From contig NZ_SJNZ01000003.1 of the NCBI RefSeq assembly GCF_004331155.1, positions 62,001 through 126,000 on the forward strand: a stretch of DNA of 64,000 bases. The letters are read 5' to 3'. The DNA comes from Acinetobacter terrestris. GTDB lineage: Bacteria > Pseudomonadota > Gammaproteobacteria > Pseudomonadales > Moraxellaceae. Below the pieces are notes generated by a model. That model made no database searches. It was not told the origin of the DNA and saw only the letters and a program-made list of their open reading frames with translations. The position numbers were made by a program, and so were the translations under genes. Below are positions 15,228-25,668 of the stretch, piece by piece. Positions within the stretch are counted from its first letter, which is position 1. Every line of letters begins with the position of its first letter.

Positions 15228-17654
15228 ATGTCTGAAATTATTATGAATCAAGAAACCTTAGCTACACAGGTTCCAAGCGTATTACCGCTTTTAGCGCTAC
15301 GAGATGTGGTGGTTTATCCTCACATGCAAATTGCGTTATTTGTAGGTCGTGAAAAATCGATCAAAGCAGTTGACGTGGCTCGTAACAGTGACAATCTCGT
15401 ATTTGTAGTTGCACAACAAGATTCTCTTACAGAAGAAATTGATCACGACAACTTATATCAATACGGTACTGTCGCGAAGATCGTACAAGTTGTGAATCAT
15501 GAAAATGATGAAAACTGTATAAAAGTTTTAATTGAGGGTTTGCAGCGTTCTAAACTGGTAAAAATCATCGACAATGATGAATATTTATCAGCAGAACATG
15601 CAGTTAGCCCAATGACAGTCAATGTCGAAGCTGACTCTCAAGAAACACGTGTACAGGAACTGCGCGCTTTATTTGCACAATATGCAGAAGCAAAATTACG
15701 TAATGCACGTGAATTGATTACTGCTGCAAATAAAATCGATGATTTACTGCAACTGTTGTTCTTTGTGGCCACCCGTGTCCCGCTGAACATTGATGTAAAA
15801 CAAAAGTTCTTGGAACATGATGACTTTGAAGCACATTTGACTGAACTCATGACTTATTTGTTACAACAATCTGAAGAACAACAGATTGAACAAACCTTGC
15901 ATGATTCGGTAAAACGCCAAATGGAGAAAAACCAGCGCGAATATTTCCTGAATGAAAAAATGAAGGTGATTCAGCGCGAACTTTCTGACATGAACGGCGG
16001 TGCTGAAGATGACGTTGCTGAAATTGAACGTCGTCTTGAAGAAGCTGATTTACCTGAACACGTACGCAAAAAAGCGGAATCTGAATTCCGTAAGCTCAAA
16101 GCAATGCAACCTGCTTCAAGTGAAGCTGCTGTGGTGCGCAATTATATTGAGGCGATTTTAGATACGCCTTGGAATAAAGCCAGCAAAGTCAGCATTAACC
16201 TGAACAAGGCACAAGAGATTCTGGACGCTGACCACTATGGTCTAGATGAAGTTAAACAACGTATTGTTGAATACCTGGCTGTTCAATCACGCGTGAAAAA
16301 ACTCAAAGGTCCAATTCTTTGCCTGGTTGGTCCTCCAGGGGTAGGTAAAACTTCACTGGGTGAATCGATTGCCAAAGCAACAGGCCGTGAGTTTGTACGT
16401 ATGGCTTTAGGTGGTGTGCGTGATGAAGCGGAAATCCGTGGTCACCGTCGTACCTATATCGGTGCGATGCCGGGTAAAGTGGTGCAGTCTTTAACAAAAG
16501 TAGGCGTGAAGAACCCGCTGTTCTTGCTCGACGAAATTGACAAGATGGCACAAGACTACCGTGGTGACCCTGCTTCTGCCCTGCTTGAAGTACTTGATCC
16601 ATCACAAAACAGCAAGTTTAACGATCACTATTTAGATCTTGATCTTGACCTGTCTGAAGTGATGTTCATCTGTACTGCAAACAGCATGAATATTCCTGAA
16701 GCCTTGCTTGACCGTATGGAAGTAATTCGTCTGCCGGGTTATACCGAAGAGGAAAAAGTCAATATTGCTGAACGTTACCTGGTTCCGAAAGCCATTAAGG
16801 ACAACGGTTTGCGTGGCAAAGAACTGACTATTCATGAAGAAGCGATTCGTGACATCGTGCGTCGCTATACTCGCGAAGCCGGTGTGCGTAGCCTTGAACG
16901 TGAAGTATCTAAAATTGCGCGTAAAGTCGTGAAAGAAGCGGTAAGCAAAAAAGCCAAAAACTTGCATATCGATGTGACTGCTGAAAACTTGCCGGATTAC
17001 CTGGGCGTGCATAAGTTCGACTTTGGTATGGCCGAAGAGGAAGCGCAAGTGGGCCGTGTAAATGGCTTGGCTTGGACTTCAGTCGGTGGCGAATTGCTTT
17101 CCATTGAAGTTGCAGCTGTAAAAGGTAAAGGTAAATTCATTACCACCGGTTCACTCGGTGATGTCATGAAAGAATCCATTACCGCGGCAATGACTGTGGT
17201 TCGTACCCGTGCAGATGCCTTAGGTATTGAAGCTTCAAGATTTGAAGAAACCGATATCCATGTGCATTTACCTGAAGGTGCAACGCCGAAAGATGGTCCA
17301 TCTGCAGGTTTGGCATTAACCACTGCCCTGGTTTCTGCCTTCACAGGTATTCCAGTTCGTGCGGATATTGCCATGACGGGTGAAACCAACCTGAGTGGTC
17401 GTGCAATGCGTATTGGTGGCTTAAAAGAGAAACTTTTAGCTGCACATCGCGGTGGCATTAAACTGGTCTTCATCCCTCAAGAAAACGCACGTGACTTGGT
17501 GGAAATTCCGGATAACGTGAAAGCAGGTCTGGAAATTAAAGCAGTGAAAAGTATCGATGATATCTTGCTATCTGCTTTAATTGAAACACCGAAACCTTTG
17601 CCCAAAAATCCGATTGTAAAACCGGTTGAAGAAAGCAAAGCTGCACGTCATTAA
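15228..17654 (+). CDS. lon: ATP-dependent protease Lon
   Basis: 808 residues. It has the N-terminal LON substrate-binding domain (LPLLALRDVVVYPHMQIALFVGREKS), Walker A GPPGVGKT, Walker B LFLLDEIDK, and a C-terminal Ser-Lys protease domain with the nucleophile in PKDGPSAGLA and the downstream Lys in GLKEKLLAAHRGG. AGGAG precedes the ATG at 15228; the in-frame GTG six nt earlier overlaps that site. Lon degrades misfolded and regulatory proteins. I did not find a convincing sigma-32 promoter upstream. A terminator follows. Confidence 0.97.
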   Translation: MSEIIMNQETLATQVPSVLPLLALRDVVVYPHMQIALFVGREKSIKAVDVARNSDNLVFVVAQQDSLTEEIDHDNLYQYGTVAKIVQVVNHENDENCIKVLIEGLQRSKLVKIIDNDEYLSAEHAVSPMTVNVEADSQETRVQELRALFAQYAEAKLRNARELITAANKIDDLLQLLFFVATRVPLNIDVKQKFLEHDDFEAHLTELMTYLLQQSEEQQIEQTLHDSVKRQMEKNQREYFLNEKMKVIQRELSDMNGGAEDDVAEIERRLEEADLPEHVRKKAESEFRKLKAMQPASSEAAVVRNYIEAILDTPWNKASKVSINLNKAQEILDADHYGLDEVKQRIVEYLAVQSRVKKLKGPILCLVGPPGVGKTSLGESIAKATGREFVRMALGGVRDEAEIRGHRRTYIGAMPGKVVQSLTKVGVKNPLFLLDEIDKMAQDYRGDPASALLEVLDPSQNSKFNDHYLDLDLDLSEVMFICTANSMNIPEALLDRMEVIRLPGYTEEEKVNIAERYLVPKAIKDNGLRGKELTIHEEAIRDIVRRYTREAGVRSLEREVSKIARKVVKEAVSKKAKNLHIDVTAENLPDYLGVHKFDFGMAEEEAQVGRVNGLAWTSVGGELLSIEVAAVKGKGKFITTGSLGDVMKESITAAMTVVRTRADALGIEASRFEETDIHVHLPEGATPKDGPSAGLALTTALVSAFTGIPVRADIAMTGETNLSGRAMRIGGLKEKLLAAHRGGIKLVFIPQENARDLVEIPDNVKAGLEIKAVKSIDDILLSALIETPKPLPKNPIVKPVEESKAARH

Positions 17655-17668
17655 TCGCATTTGGATAC

Positions 17669-17697
17669 AAAAAAGAGAGCTTCGGCTCTCTTTTTTT
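17669..17697 (+). terminator. Terminator of lon
   Basis: AAAAGAGAGC, a TTCG loop, GCTCTCTTTTTTT. Confidence 0.92.
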
Positions 17698-17817
17698 ATA
17701 GTGAAAAGTTTTACTATATTAATAAACCATAGGCTTGAAAAATGTACCGCTGACCCTCAATTATTAATATAGAGACCCAGATTGGCTGTAAGTTTCTAAT
17801 CAACAAGTTATGTGAAT

Positions 17818-17889
17818 GGTCATCTACATCTCCAGGTGGATGACCTTTTGATCGCAGTTCCAGTTGTCACTTAAGGGACTGCGTTTTTT
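17818..17889. terminator. Two hairpins next to the M28 peptidase 3' end
   Basis: GGTCATC / GATGACC followed by TTTT (17818-17849), then CGCAGT / ACTGCG followed by six T (17853-17889). Both U-tracts point rightwards, although the adjacent gene ends from the right. They may be relics of a deleted plus-strand gene or serve the peptidase transcript in reverse. Confidence 0.5.
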
Positions 17890-17890
17890 A

Positions 17891-18847
17891 TTATTCAGAT
17901 TGAGCCATTAGACTATAAACCAGCCCGTCTACAACATGGGCCATTTTTCCAATATTCAGTGTTTTCAAAGTATCTCCCTTACTATGATGATGCCGATTTC
18001 GAAAAGAAGTGGTATCGGTAATCATCATTGCTGGAATTCCAAACTTCCAGTAATTCATATGATCAGAAAAGTCCATTGCGGATACAAAAGATGGAGCAAC
18101 CACTCTTTGGCACTCCAAACGGTTGAGTAGCTGCATGGATTGGCAGTACTTCGCCCCCAACTCATAAGATTGCAGATTACTCATTGCCGCAATAAAATTG
18201 CCATGGCTTGGATAGATCCACTTCAAACCCACCGGATACTGCTGCACAAGATTTTCATCGTAGTAGCCAATCATCTCCAGGATATAAACCCCCTGAATTT
18301 GATCCTTTTGCGCCTGTACCGATTTGGCATGAATATAACTTCCCATCTGCTCGGTTTTGAAAAATGGCGGTTCTTGCAAGGTATAAAATACAAATTCCAC
18401 ATTATATGCGAGTTGCGATTTCTGCTGCGCTAAAATGCGTGCTGTCTCAATCACGCCTGCAATACCCGAAGCATTATCATCAGCGCCCTGCTGTTCACCC
18501 AATACGTCATAATGCGCGCCGACAATCACTTTGTCAGAATGGCCGGTTGTTAAAGTGCACACCACATTACGATAACCCAAACCATTCACCGAATAGTTTT
18601 GATAGTGGCATGGAATAGCAAACAGGCGCATCTGTTCCTTAATCCATGCAGAAACACGTTGTAATTCTGCTATATTTTTATAATTGCGATGTCCTTGCTG
18701 GCCTATAATTTGCTCCATATAGATTTTTAAATTGTCGCTACTGGCTGGCGTCACGTTAGGCAATGCCCATGTCGAAGTGGTTAAAAAAACAGTGCCAATA
18801 AAAGTGCTCAACCCTAAGCCTAAATTTAGACCATTCTTTAATCTCAT
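17891..18847 (-). CDS. Secreted M28-family zinc aminopeptidase
   Basis: 318 residues with a signal peptide (hydrophobic segment ending TTSTWA, cleavage near residue 29). M28 zinc-site residues are visible: H and D in VIVGAHYDVLG, D in QGADDNASGIAGVIE, E in LQEPPF, D/H in AMDFSDHMNYW, and a C-terminal H in NRHHHSKGDTL. The family comprises exported aminopeptidases and related peptidases; the substrate here is unknown. The gene is monocistronic and convergent with lon. Confidence 0.88.
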   Translation of the reverse strand: MRLKNGLNLGLGLSTFIGTVFLTTSTWALPNVTPASSDNLKIYMEQIIGQQGHRNYKNIAELQRVSAWIKEQMRLFAIPCHYQNYSVNGLGYRNVVCTLTTGHSDKVIVGAHYDVLGEQQGADDNASGIAGVIETARILAQQKSQLAYNVEFVFYTLQEPPFFKTEQMGSYIHAKSVQAQKDQIQGVYILEMIGYYDENLVQQYPVGLKWIYPSHGNFIAAMSNLQSYELGAKYCQSMQLLNRLECQRVVAPSFVSAMDFSDHMNYWKFGIPAMMITDTTSFRNRHHHSKGDTLKTLNIGKMAHVVDGLVYSLMAQSE

Positions 18848-19003
18848 TTAATTGTCTATTCCTGTTTTATTATTCATGTTTAATCCCTTACTGAAGATTA
18901 ATGCAGCATCTCGCACGACTTTTCAATTTCAATTTGTTGCGCAAAATAAGTAAAACCGGTTTTAATGTTTATAATAAAGATGACTTTCAAATCATCGAAT
19001 CTT

Positions 19004-19486
19004 ATGAAAATCCGTATTATTACCATCGGTCAAAAAATGCCAGCCTGGGTACTCACTGGTTTTGAAGATTACTTCAAACGTATTCAGCCTTTTGTGCAGA
19101 CTCAGATTATTGAATTACCCATGGCAAAACGCGGGAAGAATGATTCGGAAGCGGATATTTTAAAATATCGCCAAATTGAAGGCGACAGCATTTTAAATGC
19201 AATGAAGCACAATGAAACCCTGATTGCACTTGAAGTGGGTGGCAAAGAGTTCAGCACTGAAAAACTGGCTGAAACCATGAAAGGATGGATGCTTGAAGGC
19301 AATGATGTGGTTTTAGCAATTGGCGGTCCAGACGGTCACTCGGAAGCGGTGCGTAAAGCCGCTGCATGGCACTGGTCATTGTCCAAGCTGACCTTGCCTC
19401 ACCCGATGGTTAGAGTGATGCTGATCGAGCAGCTATACCGCGCAATGAGCATTAACAATAATCATCCTTACCATCGTGCAGGGTAA
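19004..19486 (+). CDS. rlmH: 23S rRNA (pseudouridine1915-N3)-methyltransferase RlmH
   Basis: 160 residues of the SPOUT fold. MKIRIITIGQKMPAWV begins the protein, and the C-terminal knot is visible as LAIGGPDGHSEAVRKAA and LSKLTLPHPMVRVMLIEQLYRA. It methylates pseudouridine 1915 in helix 69 of 23S rRNA. An upstream in-frame ATG at 18965 would add an unrelated 13 residues; the ATG at 19004 is the family start. No Shine-Dalgarno is obvious. Confidence 0.95.
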   Translation: MKIRIITIGQKMPAWVLTGFEDYFKRIQPFVQTQIIELPMAKRGKNDSEADILKYRQIEGDSILNAMKHNETLIALEVGGKEFSTEKLAETMKGWMLEGNDVVLAIGGPDGHSEAVRKAAAWHWSLSKLTLPHPMVRVMLIEQLYRAMSINNNHPYHRAG

Positions 19487-19538
19487 ATCACTAGCTTGAA
19501 TGATTCATTTTAGTTTTTTACAAAACTGAAATAGCGTT

Positions 19539-19605
19539 ATGGTCAGCGCTTGGTCTTGCTAAGGAGGTGATTGAGTACGTTTTCTCATCGTTGCATTTAT
19601 GCAAC
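19539..19605 (+). promoter_or_regulatory. Leader region of the ygiD-like gene with a 12-nt anti-Shine-Dalgarno match and an inverted repeat
   Basis: A seven-codon frame (ATG at 19539, reading MVSAWSC) ends in TAA, which begins TAAGGAGGTGAT (19560-19571). This is complementary over 12 nt to the 16S rRNA 3' end. No start codon lies at a normal distance. GTTGCAT-TT-ATGCAAC at 19590-19605 is a perfect dyad and a possible operator for the gene at 19702. Confidence 0.35.
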
Positions 19606-19701
19606 AATATGTTGAAATAAATTCTATTTATTCTATATCTCCTTTTTGGCATCATAACCATCACTACCCCAGTCGATATTATTTGAATTAGGCGCATTGT
19701 C

Positions 19702-20478
19702 ATGAATTTACAAACTTTACCCGGTTTATTTATTTCACATGGATCGCCCATGCTTGCGCTTAATCCAGAGCAGGTCGGGCCGGCGTTAGAGCGTTTAAGT
19801 GTAAACTTGCCTAAACCTGAAGCAATTATTGTGATGTCGGCACACTGGGAAAGTAATGCCCTAGAAGTCAGTAGCAGTATACGTCCTGAAACTTGGCATG
19901 ACTTTCGTGGCTTTCCCGCTGAACTTTATGAAATGCGCTACCCTGCGCCCGGGCAGCCCGAACTGGCTGAAGAAATCCTGCATCTTTTAGCCAATGCAGG
20001 CTTGACTGCACATGCCAATAGCACTCGACCGCGTGATCATGGGGTATGGATGCCATTGCTGCATATGTATCCTGAGGCAGATATCCCGGTGGTTGAGATC
20101 TCGTTGCCAATCAACATGTCTGCTGAAGATATTTATAAAATTGGTCAAACCCTGGCGCCACTACGTGAAAAACAGGTCTTGATCATTGGTTCGGGTAGCA
20201 TTACCCATAACTTGGCAGAGCTTGCTTGGCGTGGTGAACCTGCTGATGTACCCGAATGGGCATCAAGCTTCCGTAATTATGTGGTTAGCAAACTGAGCCA
20301 CAGCGATTATCAAGCAGTACTGGATTGGCGAAATATTCCCTATGTACAACGCAATCATCCAAGCCTAGAACACTTTGCACCACTGTTCTTTGCCATGGGT
20401 ACAGGTCATCGATTTAGTATCGTGCATAGCAGTTTCAGTATGGGTTCGCTCGGTATGGATATCTATCGTTTCGACTAA
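19702..20478 (+). CDS. ygiD: DODA-type extradiol aromatic ring-opening dioxygenase family protein (YgiD-like)
   Basis: 258 residues of the LigB/4,5-DOPA dioxygenase family. Typical segments are GLFISHGSPMLAL (metal-binding His), IIVMSAHWES, RPRDHGVWMPLLHMYPEADIPVVEIS and IIGSGSITHNL. E. coli YgiD, of the same length, is a Zn-dependent DOPA 4,5-dioxygenase. The natural substrate here is not known. The gene is monocistronic, with a long hairpin terminator behind it. Confidence 0.87.
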   Translation: MNLQTLPGLFISHGSPMLALNPEQVGPALERLSVNLPKPEAIIVMSAHWESNALEVSSSIRPETWHDFRGFPAELYEMRYPAPGQPELAEEILHLLANAGLTAHANSTRPRDHGVWMPLLHMYPEADIPVVEISLPINMSAEDIYKIGQTLAPLREKQVLIIGSGSITHNLAELAWRGEPADVPEWASSFRNYVVSKLSHSDYQAVLDWRNIPYVQRNHPSLEHFAPLFFAMGTGHRFSIVHSSFSMGSLGMDIYRFD

Positions 20479-20514
20479 CTCATAACTTTTTATCAATAGT
20501 GAACAAAAAAATAG

Positions 20515-20564
20515 TTATGGATACATTTTGATACTTAATTCATCAGAATGTATCCATATTTTTT
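20515..20564 (+). terminator. Terminator after the ygiD-like gene
   Basis: 12-bp arms (TATGGATACATT / AATGTATCCATA) around a 19-20-nt loop, followed by a T-run. Confidence 0.75.
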
Positions 20565-20617
20565 GAAAGCCTATACGTTATTCTACTAAAAATTCTTCAA
20601 AACCAAGTACTTTTCAA

Positions 20618-21385
20618 ATGAAACTTAAATTTTTAGCGATTGCCCTTTTCCCTCTCACGCTTGCAGCTTGCCAATCTGGTGATATTCAAAAAGTTGGAGA
20701 TGTTGCCGTGTCCGTATTACAACAACAAAATGCAGATAAGACCCTAGCTTCGTATCAATGGAGCACCCGCACCGGTACTGCACCTAAACCCTTGGTACTC
20801 AATTTTGATGACAAAGGACGTCTGGGTATTGCCACCAGCTGCAATGGTATGGGAGCCAGCTGGAAAGTTGAAAATAATCAGATCGTGACAGATAATTTAA
20901 TGGCGACCCAAATGGCATGTGAAACCAAAGCCATGGAACAGGAAAATGTCGCTAAAGATTTATTTGATCATCGCAAGGCACCGTTCGTTTTAGATCTGAA
21001 CGATCCGCAAAATCCAACGCTCACGGTCATTTCCGCTACTGGTCAAAAATACGTTTTCACTGGAAAAATGACCCCTGAAACAAAATATAATGCTCAAGCT
21101 GATGTCATTTTCCTGGAAATTTCACCTGAAACTAAACCATGTACCGGTGTAGCAGCGCAAACCTGTTTACAAGTCCGTGAACTCAAATATAACGACAGTG
21201 GGGTAAAAACCCAAGTGGATAAAGACTGGACTTTATTTTACGACCAGATTGAAGGTTTTGAGCATAATCCTACTGAGCGCCAGGTGATTCGGGTCAAGCG
21301 TTATGAAATTAAAAATCCGGCAGCCGATCATTCTAAATATGCCTATGTGCATGACATGACTGTAGAACGTGCCACAGTAAAATAA
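20618..21385 (+). CDS. META/HslJ-like plus DUF4377 lipoprotein
   Basis: 255 residues. A lipoprotein signal with lipobox LAAC (Cys18) is followed by a META/HslJ-like domain (~40-145: YQWS, RLGIATSCNGMGASWKVENNQIV, MACETKAMEQE) and a C-terminal DUF4377-type domain (~160-245: VIFLEISPETKPCTG, W.LFYDQIEGFEHNP, QVIRVKRYEI). It is anchored in the envelope. HslJ/META proteins are linked to heat and novobiocin stress in E. coli, but no function is established for this fusion. Confidence 0.8.
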   Translation: MKLKFLAIALFPLTLAACQSGDIQKVGDVAVSVLQQQNADKTLASYQWSTRTGTAPKPLVLNFDDKGRLGIATSCNGMGASWKVENNQIVTDNLMATQMACETKAMEQENVAKDLFDHRKAPFVLDLNDPQNPTLTVISATGQKYVFTGKMTPETKYNAQADVIFLEISPETKPCTGVAAQTCLQVRELKYNDSGVKTQVDKDWTLFYDQIEGFEHNPTERQVIRVKRYEIKNPAADHSKYAYVHDMTVERATVK

Positions 21386-21404
21386 TTCTGCTTATTTCAA
21401 ATAT

Positions 21405-21436
21405 AAAAAAACCGAGGCGATCGCCTCGGTTTTTTT
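21405..21436. terminator. Bidirectional terminator between the META lipoprotein gene and gdhA
   Basis: Perfect palindrome AAAAAACCGAGGCGA / TCGCCTCGGTTTTTT between convergent genes. Confidence 0.92.
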
Positions 21437-21457
21437 AAAGCTTAAACCAAGTCGGAC

Positions 21458-22804
<1,347 letters not shown>

Positions 22805-23150
22805 TTAATCCTCAGCAGAAAGATGGATCAAAATTGGTCAAATTTTCAAAAAATGATAATTTTTGGCGCAAAATATTAAATAGCTTTTGTAACAATAGCA
22901 CAATACCTTTTGTTAAAAAAACTAAAATAATATTCAATAACATATATTTATTTTAATTATAACTATTTTTTATCTTATCAACGAAATGCTGTAACCTTAC
23001 TGATTTAGCTATCTTTTCGCCCGATAATAATGCGCTTATAGTGCCATTTTCGTGCATAAGATTAAAGCGAGAAATCATGCTAAAATTGTTTCCATCGTTT
23101 TAATTCTCTTTTCTGTATGCTGCTATTTCTTCAGCAGGCATGGTCTACTC
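22805..23150. other. Divergent promoter region gdhA / rnfB
   Basis: About 345 nt, very A+T-rich, with T-runs. No gene or strong dyad was identified. A hydrophobic in-frame extension of rnfB starts from a GTG at 23052 within it. Confidence 0.35.
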
Positions 23151-23945
23151 ATGAATTCGCAACTTGCTCTCATCCAAAATATTGATGCTCTTCTTCCTCA
23201 AACCCAATGTGGCTTATGTGGTCATCGGGATGGATGTCTGCCTTATGCAAAAGCAGTCAGTGAGGGTGAAGAAGCCAATAAATGTGTCCCTGGCGGTCAG
23301 CCCGTTGCCGATGCCTTAGCCAGTTTATTGGGTCGTGCCAAGCTAAAAGCCGAAGAAAGTGTTTGGCCAATTCAGAGTGATGGACGTCCACAACGCATGA
23401 AAGCCATTATTCGTGAAGATGAATGTATCGGTTGTACCAAATGTATTAGTGCCTGCCCTGTGGATGCCATTATTGGCTCGGGTAAACTGATGCACAGCAT
23501 TTTGACCGACCTGTGTACAGGCTGTGAATTGTGCATTCCCCCTTGCCCGGTCGACTGTATTGATTTGATTGCAGACCATCATGCAGTGCCCGATGAAACC
23601 ATGCGGATTGCGGAACAAAACGACTTGCGAAATCGTTACTATTCACATATTCAGCGTGAAGAAAAACGAGGTTTAAACCGTAAAGGTCCAGTGGTGCGTG
23701 CCAATATCGATACTGCATTATTTGCTCAGTTTTCAGCACAAAATGACAGTGTTCCAGACATCGTGATTACCCAGACTGAAGCCAAACCAACTGTTCATTT
23801 AGATGCCAAATCCACCATCGAACTTGCAAAAATTCGTACACAAATCAAAAAACTGGAAAAACAGCTTGGTGTGCGGGAAGATGCAAAAAAACGTCTGCAA
23901 TTAGATGAACTCAACCAGCAGCTTAATATTTTGCAAGGAGCATAA
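23151..23945 (+). CDS. rnfB: RnfB-like ferredoxin-type electron transport protein
   Basis: 264 residues from the ATG at 23151. The N-terminal [10 protein letters not shown]...NKCVPGG cluster motif is the RnfB/RsxB 4Fe-4S domain. Two ferredoxin-type motifs follow, [16 protein letters not shown] and [16 protein letters not shown], then a ~90-residue charged tail ending in a coiled-coil-like [14 protein letters not shown]. If translation began at the GTG at 23052 it would gain a hydrophobic segment ([15 protein letters not shown]), which membrane RnfB proteins have, so the start is uncertain. Other rnf genes are absent from the window. nth follows after 3 bp, as at the end of the E. coli rsx operon. 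Confidence 0.85.
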   Translation: MNSQLALIQNIDALLPQTQCGLCGHRDGCLPYAKAVSEGEEANKCVPGGQPVADALASLLGRAKLKAEESVWPIQSDGRPQRMKAIIREDECIGCTKCISACPVDAIIGSGKLMHSILTDLCTGCELCIPPCPVDCIDLIADHHAVPDETMRIAEQNDLRNRYYSHIQREEKRGLNRKGPVVRANIDTALFAQFSAQNDSVPDIVITQTEAKPTVHLDAKSTIELAKIRTQIKKLEKQLGVREDAKKRLQLDELNQQLNILQGA

Positions 23946-23948
23946 AGA

Positions 23949-24644
23949 ATGCCTGTAAAGAATATGACTAAAAAACAAATTCAGGTATTTTTTGAGCGAT
24001 TACGTGAGCAAAGACCCCACCCGAAAACCGAACTGAATTACACCAGTCCTTTTGAACTTTTAGTGGCTGTGACACTTTCTGCGCAAGCAACCGATGTCAG
24101 CGTGAATAAAGCCACCGACAAATTGTTTCCTGTTGCCAATACACCTGAAGCCATTTATGCACTCGGTGTTGATGGCTTGAAGCAATATATTAAAACCATT
24201 GGCCTATATAACGCTAAAGCTAAAAATGTCATCAAGGCCTGCAAAATACTGATAGAGAAGCATAACAGCGTCGTACCGGATAACCGTGCCGATCTGGAAG
24301 CATTGCCCGGTGTTGGACGTAAAACCGCAAACGTAGTACTGAATACAGCCTTTGGTCAGCCGACTATGGCCGTAGATACCCATATTTTTCGCGTAAGTAA
24401 CCGGACGGGTCTGGCCATTGGCAAAAATGTGCTAGAAGTTGAACATCGACTGGTCAAGGTAATTCCTAAAAAATTTATGATTGACTCGCATCACTGGCTG
24501 ATTTTACATGGCCGTTATACCTGTATTGCCCGCAAGCCGAAATGTTATGAATGTGTGGTCGCAGATGTATGCCAATGGCCAGACCGTTTTGAATTTGGCG
24601 CAGCGAAAAGTATTCCGGTAAAAATGATTGAAGATAAAATCTAA
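23949..24644 (+). CDS. nth: Endonuclease III (Nth)
   Basis: 231 residues. A DNA glycosylase/AP lyase for oxidised pyrimidines in base-excision repair. Visible: the helix-hairpin-helix LPGVGRKTANVVLNTAFG with the catalytic Lys, the catalytic Asp in VDTHIFRVSNR, LSAQATDVSVNKAT near the N-terminus, and the C-terminal 4Fe-4S ligands in CIARKPKCYECVVADVC. AAGGAG precedes the first ATG by 8 nt; a second ATG at 23964 is closer to the E. coli start. The gene is coupled to rnfB. Confidence 0.96.
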   Translation: MPVKNMTKKQIQVFFERLREQRPHPKTELNYTSPFELLVAVTLSAQATDVSVNKATDKLFPVANTPEAIYALGVDGLKQYIKTIGLYNAKAKNVIKACKILIEKHNSVVPDNRADLEALPGVGRKTANVVLNTAFGQPTMAVDTHIFRVSNRTGLAIGKNVLEVEHRLVKVIPKKFMIDSHHWLILHGRYTCIARKPKCYECVVADVCQWPDRFEFGAAKSIPVKMIEDKI

Positions 24645-24646
24645 AT

Positions 24647-24829
24647 TCAGTGTTTGTCTTTATTTTTCTGCTGTAATTTAGGATGGAGCTGACGCTCGGG
24701 CTGGCTATTTTTCTTTTCTGCAGCTTCTTGCTTTTCCACGCGGCGCAAGTATTTAAAACTTTGAACCATTAAAGCCAATACCACAATACCAAAAAAAATC
24801 ATCAATGCCACTAAGCCAATTTTTAGCAA
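24647..24829 (-). CDS. Small single-span membrane protein, unknown
   Basis: 60 residues: one transmembrane helix (LVALMIFFGIVVLALMV, ~6-22), then a basic, charged tail (FKYLRRVEKQEAAEKK...). Its stop lies 2 bp from the nth stop on the opposite strand. No family is recognised; the topology suggests a short inner-membrane anchor or modulator. It has its own hairpin on the 5' side, so it is separate from adk. Confidence 0.6.
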   Translation of the reverse strand: MLKIGLVALMIFFGIVVLALMVQSFKYLRRVEKQEAAEKKNSQPERQLHPKLQQKNKDKH

Positions 24830-24858
24830 GGGTCGGTCCTCAAAAGAGCGTACAAATT

Positions 24859-24890
24859 AAAAGAGCCCTAATATGACTTAGGACTCTTTT
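24859..24890 (-). terminator. Terminator of adk
   Basis: AAAAGAGCCCTAA / TTAGGACTCTTTT with one mismatch and a 6-nt loop, 35 nt after the adk stop. Confidence 0.75.
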
Positions 24891-24925
24891 AATGTCAAAA
24901 CATTCGCCGTACTAAGGCATGCGAA

Positions 24926-25597
<672 letters not shown>

Positions 25598-25668
25598 TCA
25601 TTTAACAATGTATATGACACTTCGTTCAGGTCGAATCTAATTGATTTAACCCTCAGTCCAGCATCTAA

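Noticed and set aside
16303..17473. Long minus-strand frames across lon
   Set aside because: Shadows of the highly expressed lon coding frame, with no start context.
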